Shown one piece after another: positions 9,429 through 15,807 of a DNA stretch of 44,817 bases. Location: NCBI GenBank assembly GCA_047921175.1, contig JBLRWQ010000017.1:1-44817 (forward strand). The letters are read 5' to 3'. The notes under the pieces are model-generated. The model ran no database searches, had not been told where the DNA came from, and saw nothing but the letters and a program-made list of their open reading frames with translations. Position numbers and translations under genes: made by a program. Every line of letters starts with the position of its first letter. Positions within the stretch are counted from its first letter, which is position 1. The stretch is from T1Sed10-7 sp047921175 (GTDB lineage Bacteria > Actinomycetota > Nitriliruptoria > Nitriliruptorales > Nitriliruptoraceae).

Positions 9429-9466
9429 CCCCTTCCCGGCCTCACGGGACCGGTCGTTAAAGGAGG
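9429..9466 (-). promoter_or_regulatory. PyrR-binding RNA loop in the pyrR leader
   Basis: Read on the minus strand, the upper hairpin CCGGTC-CCGTGA-GGCCGG (six pairs including one G-U, hexaloop) matches the conserved PyrR-binding loop RUCCNGNGAGGY. A lower stem pairs CCTCCTT (9460-9466) with AAGGGG (9429-9434), separated by the purine-rich bulge TAACGA. The 3' strand of the lower stem is the pyrR Shine-Dalgarno sequence. PyrR bound to UMP would therefore hide the ribosome-binding site, the translational mechanism reported for Mycobacterium smegmatis, rather than the terminator switch of Bacillus. There is no U-tract. Confidence 0.88.
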
Positions 9467-9477
9467 TTCTCGCGCGG

Positions 9478-9494
9478 CCCGGCTGCGCGCCGGG
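9478..9494 (-). promoter_or_regulatory. Upstream hairpin in the pyrR leader
   Basis: CCCGGC-GCGCA-GCCGGG forms a perfect six-pair stem just 5' of the PyrR-binding loop. It may insulate the leader or form part of the folding path. Function is not shown by the sequence. Confidence 0.4.
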
Positions 9495-9508
9495 GTCGCA
9501 CGGGCGCG

Positions 9509-9514
9509 ACGCTA
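9509..9514 (-). promoter_or_regulatory. Candidate -10 element of the pyr operon promoter
   Basis: TAGCGT in GTGCTAGCGT fits the actinobacterial TANNNT -10 pattern and lies about 90 bases before pyrR, just outside nusB. Transcription from here would include the whole PyrR leader. I see no good -35 at 16-18 bases, so this is weak. Confidence 0.3.
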
Positions 9515-9529
9515 GCACGCGGCCCGGCG

Positions 9530-10171
9530 TCAGGTGCTCGGGTCGCCCGGGTCCGTGCGGAGGCGGGCGAGGTCCTGCCGGATCGACTCGAGGACGCCGT
9601 TGACGAACCGGCCGGAGTCCTCCGTGGACAACCGTTTCGCCAGCCCGATGGCCTCGTCGAGCACGACCGCGGCGGGGGTCGGCTCGTGCAGGAGCTCGTA
9701 GGTGGCCAGCCGCAGCACGTTGCGATCGACCACGGGCATGCGCGAGATGGCCCAGCGGCGCGAGTACCGCGCGATCAGCGCCTCGACCTCGTCGCGGTCC
9801 TGTTCGACCCCGAGCACGAGGCTGCGGGTGAAGCCGTCGATCGGCGCCACCTCGGTGTGGGGGCTGTCGCTCCAGCCGCTGCTCGAGGGTCGCCGGTCCG
9901 ACACCGTGTCGTCGGGCTGGCCCGACGCGGCGTCCGAGCCTCGGACGGTGTCGTGCGGCGGCAGGATCGGGGTCTCATCCGCCAGGCAGTCGTGCTCGTC
10001 GAGCAGGGCCCGCGCCTGCTCGTCCCCGTCGACACGCGCGAGGGTGACCGAGGGGGCGACGCCGCGGAGGTCGGCCTGGAACAGGATCCTGAGCGCCCGC
10101 TCGCGCGACCACGAGGGGTCGGTCGTGTCGGTCCGGCGGGGGGCGGTGTGCCGTCGGCTGCGGGCGCCCAT
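9530..10171 (-). CDS. nusB: Transcription antitermination factor NusB with an internal insertion
   Basis: RNA-binding member of the NusB/NusE antitermination complex used on rRNA operons. The N-terminal helix SRERALRILFQADLRG and the C-terminal half (IDGFTRSLVLGV, RYSRRWAISRMPVVDRNVLRLATYELL, VVLDEAIGLAKRLSTEDSGRFVNGVL) are typical. Between them, at about residues 60-107, is a stretch rich in Asp, Ser and Pro that normal 135-160-residue NusB proteins lack; it brings this one to 213. The insertion falls in the loop between the first helices and the second half and looks disordered. The start overlaps the efp stop. Confidence 0.93.
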   Translation of the reverse strand: MGARSRRHTAPRRTDTTDPSWSRERALRILFQADLRGVAPSVTLARVDGDEQARALLDEHDCLADETPILPPHDTVRGSDAASGQPDDTVSDRRPSSSGWSDSPHTEVAPIDGFTRSLVLGVEQDRDEVEALIARYSRRWAISRMPVVDRNVLRLATYELLHEPTPAAVVLDEAIGLAKRLSTEDSGRFVNGVLESIRQDLARLRTDPGDPST

Positions 10172-10728
10172 CAGGCGCGGGAGAGGTAGGACCCGGTGCG
10201 GGTGTCCACCTTCACGCGCTCGCCGACCTCGATGAACAGGGGCACCTGGATCTCGAGACCGGTCTCGAGCGTGGCCGGTTTGGTCGCCGAGGTGGCGGTG
10301 TTGCCCGCGAAGCCCGGGTCGGTCTCGGTGACCTCGAGCTCCTTCGACGCCGGGAGCTCGATGCCGAGGATGCGGCCCTCGTACAGCTGCACGATCAGCT
10401 CGTCGCCTTCGAGCAGGTAGGACGCGGCGTCCCCGATCGCCTCCGCAGGGGCGTTCGACTGCTCGTACGTCGAGGTGTCCATGAGTACGAAGTCGGGCCC
10501 CTCGCGGTAGAGGAACTGCAGGGTCGTGCGGGTCACGATGGCCTGATCGACGTCCTCACCGGCGCGGAAGGTCCGTTCGACGATCTTGCCCGTCTCGACC
10601 TCCTTCAGCTTGGTGCGCACCACGGCGCCGCCCTTGCCCGGCTTGTGGTGGTTCCAGTCCACGACCTGCTGGAGCTTGCCGTCCAGCAGCAGCGTCATGC
10701 CGTTCTTGAGGTTGTTGGTCGAGACCAC
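10171..10728 (-). CDS. efp: Translation elongation factor P
   Basis: tRNA-shaped three-domain protein that relieves ribosome stalling at polyproline. The 185 residues show the KOW-like first domain with the loop KPGKGGA and the conserved Lys32 at its tip. The OB domains follow (VDTSTYEQ, LYEGRILGIELP, PLFIEVGERVKVDTRTGSYLSRA). The GTG start has GGAGGA seven bases upstream. Lys32 is the residue modified in other phyla; no modification enzyme is visible in this window. Confidence 0.97.
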   Translation of the reverse strand: MVSTNNLKNGMTLLLDGKLQQVVDWNHHKPGKGGAVVRTKLKEVETGKIVERTFRAGEDVDQAIVTRTTLQFLYREGPDFVLMDTSTYEQSNAPAEAIGDAASYLLEGDELIVQLYEGRILGIELPASKELEVTETDPGFAGNTATSATKPATLETGLEIQVPLFIEVGERVKVDTRTGSYLSRA

Positions 10729-10776
10729 GTGGGGTCCTCCGCGGGACAGGCGGCGCGGGGGGCCGGTGACGTGGTG

Positions 10777-11937
10777 TCACAGGATCCGCAGCTCGCGAGG
10801 CGTGTCGGTGAGCACCCGTGCCGGTGGCTCCGCGGTGACGACCACGGTGTCCTCGATCCGGACCCCGCCGCGTCCGGGGAGGTAGATCCCGGGCTCGACG
10901 GTCAGCACGATGCCGGGCCGCAGGGTAGCAGTCGACCCCTGGGCCACCGCCGGGGCCTCGTGGATGTCGAGCCCGACGCCGTGCCCGGTGCCGTGCACGA
11001 ACGCGTCGCCGTAGCCCGCCTCGACGATGACCGCGCGGGCTGCGGCGTCGACGTCTGCGGCGATGGCGCCGGCCCGGACCGCCTCGCGGCCGGCCGCCTG
11101 GGCAGCCTCGACGGTCCGGTGGACAGCCAGCAGCTCCGGGTCGGCGGGGGTGCCGAGTGCGACGGTCCGGGTGTGGTCGGCGTGGTAGCCGTCCACCAGC
11201 GCGCCGCAGTCGATCGTGACCAGCTCGCCACGCCGGAGTGGACGCTCGCCCGGCTCGTGGTGTGGGACAGCACCGTTCGGGCCGGCCGCGACGATGGAGG
11301 GGAAGGCGATGCCGTCGGCGCCGAGGTCGACGAAGCGGCGCTCGAGCGCGGTGGCGACGGCCCGTTCGGTCACCCCCGGCGCGACGACCTGCTCGAGCGT
11401 CCAGGCGAGCGCCTCGGTGGTGATGGTGCAGGCCGCATCGAGCCGCGCCACCTCGGCGTCGTCCTTGACGAGCCGCAGGCCGGCGACGAGCCCCGCCGTC
11501 GCCACGACCTCGACCCCGACCTCCCCGGCCCGGGCCTCGAGCAGGCGCGCCGTCGCCCACGTGAGGTGGTCGGCTTCGACGACGAGGCGAGCCGCCGGCG
11601 CATCCTCGGCCATCCGGCCGAGCGCCACCCCGATCGGGTCACGGTCCAGCACGCGCTCCAGGTCGCCGGCCTCGGTCGCCGCCCGCCCGTCGTAGCGCTG
11701 GTCGGTGATCAGCCGGGTGCTGGCCTCGTCCGGGCCGAGGAGGAGCTGTCCGTTGGAGCCCGTGAAACCGGTCAGGTAGCGCACGTTCCGCGGCTCGGTG
11801 ACGAGGAGCAGGCCGGCACGCTCGCCGGTCAGCAGCTCGCGAAGCCGGGTCCGCCGGGCCGCGTGGTCGTGGGGCGGTCGCCACCCGGTGCGGGCGTCGG
11901 GGGGCTGCCGCGGCCCGATGCGCGCGTTGGGGGCCAT
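10777..11937 (-). CDS. pepQ: Xaa-Pro aminopeptidase / M24 family metallopeptidase
   Basis: Cytoplasmic two-metal peptidase that removes residues next to proline; efp-linked M24 genes are usually annotated pepQ or pepP. The N-terminal creatinase-like domain (RNVRYLTGFTGSNGQLLL) is followed by the pita-bread domain with metal ligands in DCGALVDGYHADHTRTV, GTGHGVGLDIHEAP and EPGIYLPGRGGVRIED. I take the ATG at 11937, which overlaps the aroQ stop as TGATG (386 residues); an ATG two codons upstream is possible. Substrate specificity cannot be read from the sequence. Confidence 0.9.
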   Translation of the reverse strand: MAPNARIGPRQPPDARTGWRPPHDHAARRTRLRELLTGERAGLLLVTEPRNVRYLTGFTGSNGQLLLGPDEASTRLITDQRYDGRAATEAGDLERVLDRDPIGVALGRMAEDAPAARLVVEADHLTWATARLLEARAGEVGVEVVATAGLVAGLRLVKDDAEVARLDAACTITTEALAWTLEQVVAPGVTERAVATALERRFVDLGADGIAFPSIVAAGPNGAVPHHEPGERPLRRGELVTIDCGALVDGYHADHTRTVALGTPADPELLAVHRTVEAAQAAGREAVRAGAIAADVDAAARAVIVEAGYGDAFVHGTGHGVGLDIHEAPAVAQGSTATLRPGIVLTVEPGIYLPGRGGVRIEDTVVVTAEPPARVLTDTPRELRIL

Positions 11938-12389
11938 CAACACGTCGGCTCACGTGCGAGCAGCGCGAGGATGGCACGCACGGCGAGCGGGTACCCATCG
12001 ATGCCGAAGCCGACGATCGAGCCATCACAGACGGGGGCGAGGTAGCTGTGTGCCCGGAACGGCTCACGGGCGTGGATGTTGGACAGGTGGACCTCGACCT
12101 TGGGCAGCTCCAGCAGCTCGAGCGCATCCCGGACAGCGACGCTCGTGTGGGTCCAGGCACCGGCGTTGATGATCACGGCGTCGGTCCCGTCGGTGCGGGC
12201 CGCGTGGATCCGCTCGAGCAGTACACCTTCATGCTCGGTCTGGAGGTGCTCGAGGTCGCTCCCGGCAGCGGCTGCCTCCCGACGAGCTGCGTCGACGACG
12301 TCGTCCAAGGTGGCGGTCCCGTAGTGCCCGGGGTCGCGGCTCCCGAGCTGGGACAGGTTCGGGCCGTGCAGCAGCAGGATCCGGCTCAC
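11937..12389 (-). CDS. aroQ: 3-dehydroquinate dehydratase, type II
   Basis: Third step of the shikimate pathway, dehydrating 3-dehydroquinate. The 150-residue size fits the small dodecameric type II family. The active-site strand reads LHGPNLSQLGSRDPGHYG with the catalytic Tyr. INAGAWTHTS (usually INPGAYTHTS) and EVHLSNIHAREPFRAHSYLAPVCDGSIVGFG follow. Several normally fixed positions differ (NLNLLG to NLSQLG, PGAY to AGAW), but Tyr, His and Arg ligands are kept. The GTG at 12389 has GGAGGG at an ideal distance; the open frame further upstream is low-complexity and not part of the enzyme. It is separated from the rest of the aro genes by the accessory segment. Confidence 0.93.
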   Translation of the reverse strand: MSRILLLHGPNLSQLGSRDPGHYGTATLDDVVDAARREAAAAGSDLEHLQTEHEGVLLERIHAARTDGTDAVIINAGAWTHTSVAVRDALELLELPKVEVHLSNIHAREPFRAHSYLAPVCDGSIVGFGIDGYPLAVRAILALLAREPTC

Positions 12390-12651
12390 CGTTCGCCCTC
12401 CGAGGTCGCGGCACGCAGCGGCTGCGCGTGCCGGCGCAACGGTAGGAGGCGGACGGCGCAACGGCGACACCGTGGGTGCAGGCTGGCGCCGGACCGGAAC
12501 CGCCAGCCGGTCGAAGACCTCGGGCTGGACGGGCCGGCTCACTGGGGTGGGGTCGTTGGTCGCGGTGCGCCGATGGACACACACGGGGTGGGACCCCACC
12601 GCTCGGGGCTGGCAACCTGGGCGGTGGCCGATCGGCAGGTTCCGGAGCAGG
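12390..12651 (-). other. Intergenic region between the HNH gene and aroQ
   Basis: No gene of its own is supported here. It contains one copy of the 37-bp direct repeat (12444-12480), and GGTGGG-AC-CCCACC at about 12585-12600, a 14-bp dyad that could end HNH transcription but lacks a U-tract. The aroQ ribosome-binding site lies at the low-coordinate end. Confidence 0.5.
12444..12480 (+). repeat. 37-bp direct repeat, copy A
   Basis: Matches copy B at 15283-15319 without gaps at 32 of 37 positions, including the identical 16-base core cgcaacggcgacaccg. The two copies are in the same orientation 2,839 bp apart and bracket the HNH and zinc-ribbon genes. Similarity stops abruptly on both sides. 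Confidence 0.7.
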
Positions 12652-14283
12652 TCATGGTGGGTCGGGACCTGCGGAGGGGGTGTCGCTGTCGAACAGTGGC
12701 ACGGGTTCGGCGTGCTCGCCTTGGCGCAGGACCGGTGGACGCCGACGTCGGTCCGTCGGCGTGCGCGAGCTCGGGCCGCGACCGCTCCCCGGTCGGGGTC
12801 GAACCGTCGACCCCGGGCTGCGCTCGAACTGGGTCTGGGTCACCGGGGCCGGACGTGCGGTCTCGCCGGTGGTGGCGGGTCGGACGTCCTGCGTGATGGG
12901 GAGGCTCATGGTGCGGGGTGCGGCCACCTCGCTGGCAGCCGGTTCGAACGCTGCGGACGGTTCCTGCGCAACACGGTGGTAGCGGACCTGGTCGCCCGTG
13001 ATGGTGATGCGGTAGGGGCCGTTGTCGAAGCGTCGGTGGTGGCGTCTGCAGAGCAGGGCGGCGTTGTCCGGGGACAGGCGGCCGTCGTGCCGGAAGGCGT
13101 GTTGGCCGTGGGCGACGTCACACCAGGACGCGGGGGCGTCACAGCCATCCCACGTGCAGCCACCGTCGCGGGCGAGCAGGGCCCGCCACAGGCCGGCCGG
13201 GACGGTACGGACCTCGGCCGAGGCTTCGAGGGGGGTGCCGGCGGCATCACGGACGAGCCGGCTGAGGGTGCAGTCGTCGAGGAGGTGGCCGATGGCGCTG
13301 GCGGTGACGGGCTGGGCGGAGTGTCCGAGCCGGGCGACACCCGCACCGTCGGGACGCGCCAGGTCGGCCTCGTCGATCACGACGATCACGTGGGGGCGAA
13401 CCCCATGGTCGGTCGGGGCGGCTCCGGATCGCAATGCGGCCTCGCACAGCTGCTCGAACGCGTCTGCACCGGCCTGTTCGGTGGTGCGATGCTCGTCCGC
13501 GGTATCGGGACGTCGGAACGCCTGCACCGCCGTGCGTGCGGTCTCGGCAGCGGTGCCGTACAGGAGTCCAGCGAACGAGAAGCCGCCGTCCGGGGTGTCC
13601 GCTGCACGGAAGGACCGCCGGTTGACAGCGATCTGCTCGGTGCGTGCGGCGGCCTCCGGTGCCTGCCGGGCCACCAGCTCTCGGGCCTTGCGTCCGAACG
13701 CAACCGGGTCGAGCTGTCGGGCGAGGTCGATGAGCTGCTGCTCGAGGTCGTCACGCGACCCGAGCGGAACACGTCGCAACAGCTCGCCGATGAGCCGGGC
13801 ATGCTCGGTATCCAGCGCGCCAGCACGGAACGCGGCTCCGGTCGCCACATGGTCGGAGGCGGCACGGCCCGCTTCTGCCGCACGTTTGGCTGCAGACGGG
13901 GTGAGGCGCTGCCGCCGGGCGTTGCGACGCCGCTGCTCCAGTTCCGCCGCAGTCGCACCACCGGCCGGAGCCCGCCGTGCCGCCCGACGTTCCAGGGTCG
14001 CCAACCCGGACGCGCGTGTGGCCTCCAGACGGGCGATCGGGCCCCGCAACCCGTCGAGGAACCCCTCCAACCCGGCATCGTCCAGACCGTCGAAACCCAC
14101 CGCGGCGACCTGCCCCGCGACCGCCTCCAGACGGGCGAGCAGGCCTGCGACCGCGACCGGGCCGTTCGGATCGGCATCCCCCGGGCCCGGCATCGCCGGA
14201 CCAACGACAGCCGGACCAGCGACGTTCGCCCCAACCCGTGCCGACGAAGGGACGTCCGGCACGCCGGACCGAGCGGTCACCAT
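12652..14283 (-). CDS. DUF222 / HNH endonuclease family protein (13E12-repeat-like)
   Basis: A 543-residue protein with an N-terminal helical DUF222-type region (LLARLEAVAGQVAAVGFDGLDD, LERRAARRAPAGG) and an HNH nuclease domain at 376-428. In it, CTWDGC and LLCRRHH supply zinc ligands and CDVAHGQH the active-site histidines. The last ~115 residues are Pro/Arg/Ser-rich and probably disordered. Proteins of this design are multicopy in actinobacteria; the mycobacterial members form the 13E12 repeat family. The ATG at 14283 follows GGGAGGTAGGC; the frame stays open upstream through the promoter, so a longer start is unlikely. A strong promoter with a LexA box precedes it. Its DNA target and biological role are unknown. 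Confidence 0.85.
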   Translation of the reverse strand: MVTARSGVPDVPSSARVGANVAGPAVVGPAMPGPGDADPNGPVAVAGLLARLEAVAGQVAAVGFDGLDDAGLEGFLDGLRGPIARLEATRASGLATLERRAARRAPAGGATAAELEQRRRNARRQRLTPSAAKRAAEAGRAASDHVATGAAFRAGALDTEHARLIGELLRRVPLGSRDDLEQQLIDLARQLDPVAFGRKARELVARQAPEAAARTEQIAVNRRSFRAADTPDGGFSFAGLLYGTAAETARTAVQAFRRPDTADEHRTTEQAGADAFEQLCEAALRSGAAPTDHGVRPHVIVVIDEADLARPDGAGVARLGHSAQPVTASAIGHLLDDCTLSRLVRDAAGTPLEASAEVRTVPAGLWRALLARDGGCTWDGCDAPASWCDVAHGQHAFRHDGRLSPDNAALLCRRHHRRFDNGPYRITITGDQVRYHRVAQEPSAAFEPAASEVAAPRTMSLPITQDVRPATTGETARPAPVTQTQFERSPGSTVRPRPGSGRGPSSRTPTDRRRRPPVLRQGEHAEPVPLFDSDTPSAGPDPP

Positions 14284-14347
14284 GCCTACCTCCCCGTGGG
14301 TGCTCGTCGGACACCGGACGTCGGTCGTGCTGTCCGACCGAGACGCC

Positions 14348-14375
14348 ATCGTAACCGAACAGATGTTCGAGTCAA
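14348..14375 (-). promoter_or_regulatory. Promoter of the HNH gene
   Basis: TTGACT (14370-14375), a 16-base spacer and TACGAT (14348-14353) form the best sigma-70-type promoter in the window, directed at the HNH gene with a leader of about 55-60 bases. Confidence 0.75.
14355..14370 (-). promoter_or_regulatory. LexA (SOS) box inside the HNH promoter spacer
   Basis: TCGAACATCTGTTCGG matches the actinobacterial LexA operator TCGAAC-N4-GTTCGA at 11 of 12 defined positions. It fills the space between the -35 and -10, where a bound repressor would block RNA polymerase. It implies induction of the HNH gene by DNA damage. Confidence 0.82.
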
Positions 14376-14844
14376 GCGAGAAGTCACGGAATGATGTAGA
14401 AAAAGCGCTACTGCACTGATAGTGAGCGGAAAGCGCACGAACGTCACCGTTGCTGCAGGGGAAGGCCCCCCCATCGGATCGATACCCCTCGCCCCAGCGA
14501 TCGCCAGCCCCGCGACGCGACGCACGACGCGGCCCGCGACAGCACCACCGAGCGCGCGCCACGGGCCTGCGTCGACCTCCACCTGCACATCGACTCGAGG
14601 GCGCTGAGCAACGACACAGAACCGGGGGGAACCGCGAGCGCAACGGGCACCAGCAGCCAGCAGCGTTGCGGCACGGCGCTCCTCGGTCCCTCAGCCCACA
14701 CGGACGCCATCGAGGGCGTGATCACGACGTCGCCGACGATCGCGGAGATGCGGGTTCCGGGCCTGCTCGACCGGAGCGGACCACCCACCGCCGAACCGGG
14801 GGCCGCCTGCTGGGCCGGGGCCGGATCGAACGGCCGAACCCGGT

Positions 14845-14863
14845 GATGCCCGAGCCGGGCATC
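14845..14863 (-). terminator. Hairpin after the zinc-ribbon gene
   Basis: GATGCCCG-AGC... forms a perfect eight-pair stem with a three-base loop eight bases past the stop codon at 14872. There is no U-tract, as is common for high-GC actinobacterial terminators. Confidence 0.5.
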
Positions 14864-14871
14864 GTGGTTCC

Positions 14872-15102
14872 TCAGAACAGTGACGGGTGCTCGGGTCCGG
14901 GGATAGCGGACTCCTCCGCAACCCGGCCACAGCTCCAGCAGGAGGTCATCTCCACGGCCCGACCGGAACTGTCCAGTCCGCTCGCCCACACCTCGCGCTG
15001 GCCTCGGCAACGCTGGTTCAGGCAGGGGCCGACCAGGGCCTGGCGGCCGTGCACCTCGGAGATCCCGTAGGTCAACGGCACGTCATCGGGACGGTGCGCC
15101 AT
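14872..15102 (-). CDS. Small zinc-ribbon-like protein of unknown function
   Basis: A 76-residue protein with four cysteines arranged C27-X4-C32 ... C55-X2-C58 (PCLNQRC, SCWSC), a pattern that usually binds one zinc. The ATG at 15102 has GAAGGGG just upstream, and a stem-loop follows the stop; both favour a real gene. No family is recognised. It lies in the accessory segment, upstream of and co-oriented with the HNH gene but separated from it by a hairpin and a promoter, so it is probably a separate unit. Confidence 0.55.
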   Translation of the reverse strand: MAHRPDDVPLTYGISEVHGRQALVGPCLNQRCRGQREVWASGLDSSGRAVEMTSCWSCGRVAEESAIPGPEHPSLF

Positions 15103-15282
15103 CGGACCCCTTCTGCCACGGCGCGCGCGGGTTCGCACGGAGACGGTAGGTCGGTTCGTCGGCACCTGCCTGCATGACGAACGACGCCTGAAATCGGGGT
15201 GGGCTGCGAGCGATCGCTGTTCCGACGGACCGACAGGTGGAGACGAGCACCCATCGCGTTCCAACCGAACGGGGTCGGGGCG

Positions 15283-15319
15283 AGGAGGCGACCGACGCAA
15301 CGGCGACACCGCGGGAGCA
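15283..15319 (+). repeat. 37-bp direct repeat, copy B
   Basis: Partner of copy A at 12444-12480 (32/37 identical, same orientation). It lies between the zinc-ribbon gene and the small ORF at 15337-15549. The pair could mark the ends of an inserted segment. Confidence 0.7.
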
Positions 15320-15336
15320 ACCCCACCCGTCGGACG

Positions 15337-15549
15337 TCATCGCTCCAGCCACCCGTCGACGAGGTCCTGGTGCTCTGTGACCCACGCACCGACGGCACAC
15401 CGCTCGTCACCGCTAGCGGCCTCCTCCAGCGCCACCTGGAGGGAGCCCAGCTGCTGCTCATCGAGCCGGCAAGCGGCACGCATCGCACCCGGCGACCCGG
15501 TGCGAAGCACGTGCACCTCCCAGAGCCCGTAGGCCGAGAGGACCTTCAT
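15337..15549 (-). CDS. Hypothetical small protein, possibly the tail of a broken gene
   Basis: Encodes 70 residues beginning MKVLSAYGLWEVHVLRTG and ending in an acidic helical stretch. Third codon positions are mostly G or C, as in real genes here, but no Shine-Dalgarno sequence precedes the ATG. The ATG overlaps the stop of the preceding damaged frame as ATGA. It may be a genuine small gene or the 3' end of the decayed ORF next to it. No family recognised. Confidence 0.4.
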   Translation of the reverse strand: MKVLSAYGLWEVHVLRTGSPGAMRAACRLDEQQLGSLQVALEEAASGDERCAVGAWVTEHQDLVDGWLER

Positions 15550-15785
15550 CGCGGGAGACCCGAACGTGGCCGCTCCCCGGCTCGATGCCGACGATCTCCC
15601 CGCCCAACGCCTCGCCCTGCCCTGCCAGGTCCACGATGGATCCGAGGGCACCCGGGGACGGCCCAGGTCAGCTGCGTGCCCTCGTACGACGATCGCACGA
15701 CCTGGATGTCGTCGCCATGCCTCGCGAGCTGTGGCGCGTGGGTCTGCGGCAGCCCGGCGCCGGTCCAGTCGGCCTTCGCCGGGCG
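15546..15785 (-). pseudogene. Decayed ORF downstream of aroB
   Basis: Right after aroB one minus frame is open from a TGA at 15786-15788 with no start codon at its beginning. It reads like protein (PQTHAPQLARHGDDIQVV, SSYEGTQLTWAVPG) with coding-type third positions. Around 15665 the coding-like signal moves to another frame (ALGSIVDLAGQGEALGGEI, VGIEPGSGHVRVSRDEG), and from 15549 to the third frame. The simplest reading is a gene that lost its 5' end and gained one or two frameshifts. The original function is not recognisable. Confidence 0.45.
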
Positions 15786-15807
15786 TCACCACAACCTGCG
15801 GTCGGGC

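Larger units (their letters stand above)
14284..14844 (-). other. Non-coding stretch upstream of the HNH gene
   Basis: Over 500 bp with no supported gene. The part nearest the HNH gene (about 14340-14430) is clearly A/T-richer than the surroundings and holds the promoter, the SOS box and a dyad CACTGATAGTG at 14414-14424. From 14431 to 14844 frames are open on both strands, but none has a credible start, ribosome-binding site or recognisable product. Confidence 0.5.

Noticed and set aside
12390..12599. N-terminal extension of AroQ by 70 residues
   Set aside because: It is Pro/Arg-rich, would include the direct repeat, and GGAGGG sits right before the GTG at 12389 where the family begins.
12585..12600. 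GGTGGG-AC-CCCACC as a terminator of the HNH gene
   Set aside because: The loop is only two to four bases and there is no U-tract, so I mention it only within the intergenic entry.
14470..14850. Plus-strand frame with a VDLHLHID stretch that recalls PHP phosphoesterases
   Set aside because: No start codon or ribosome-binding site, and nothing after the first motif fits the family.
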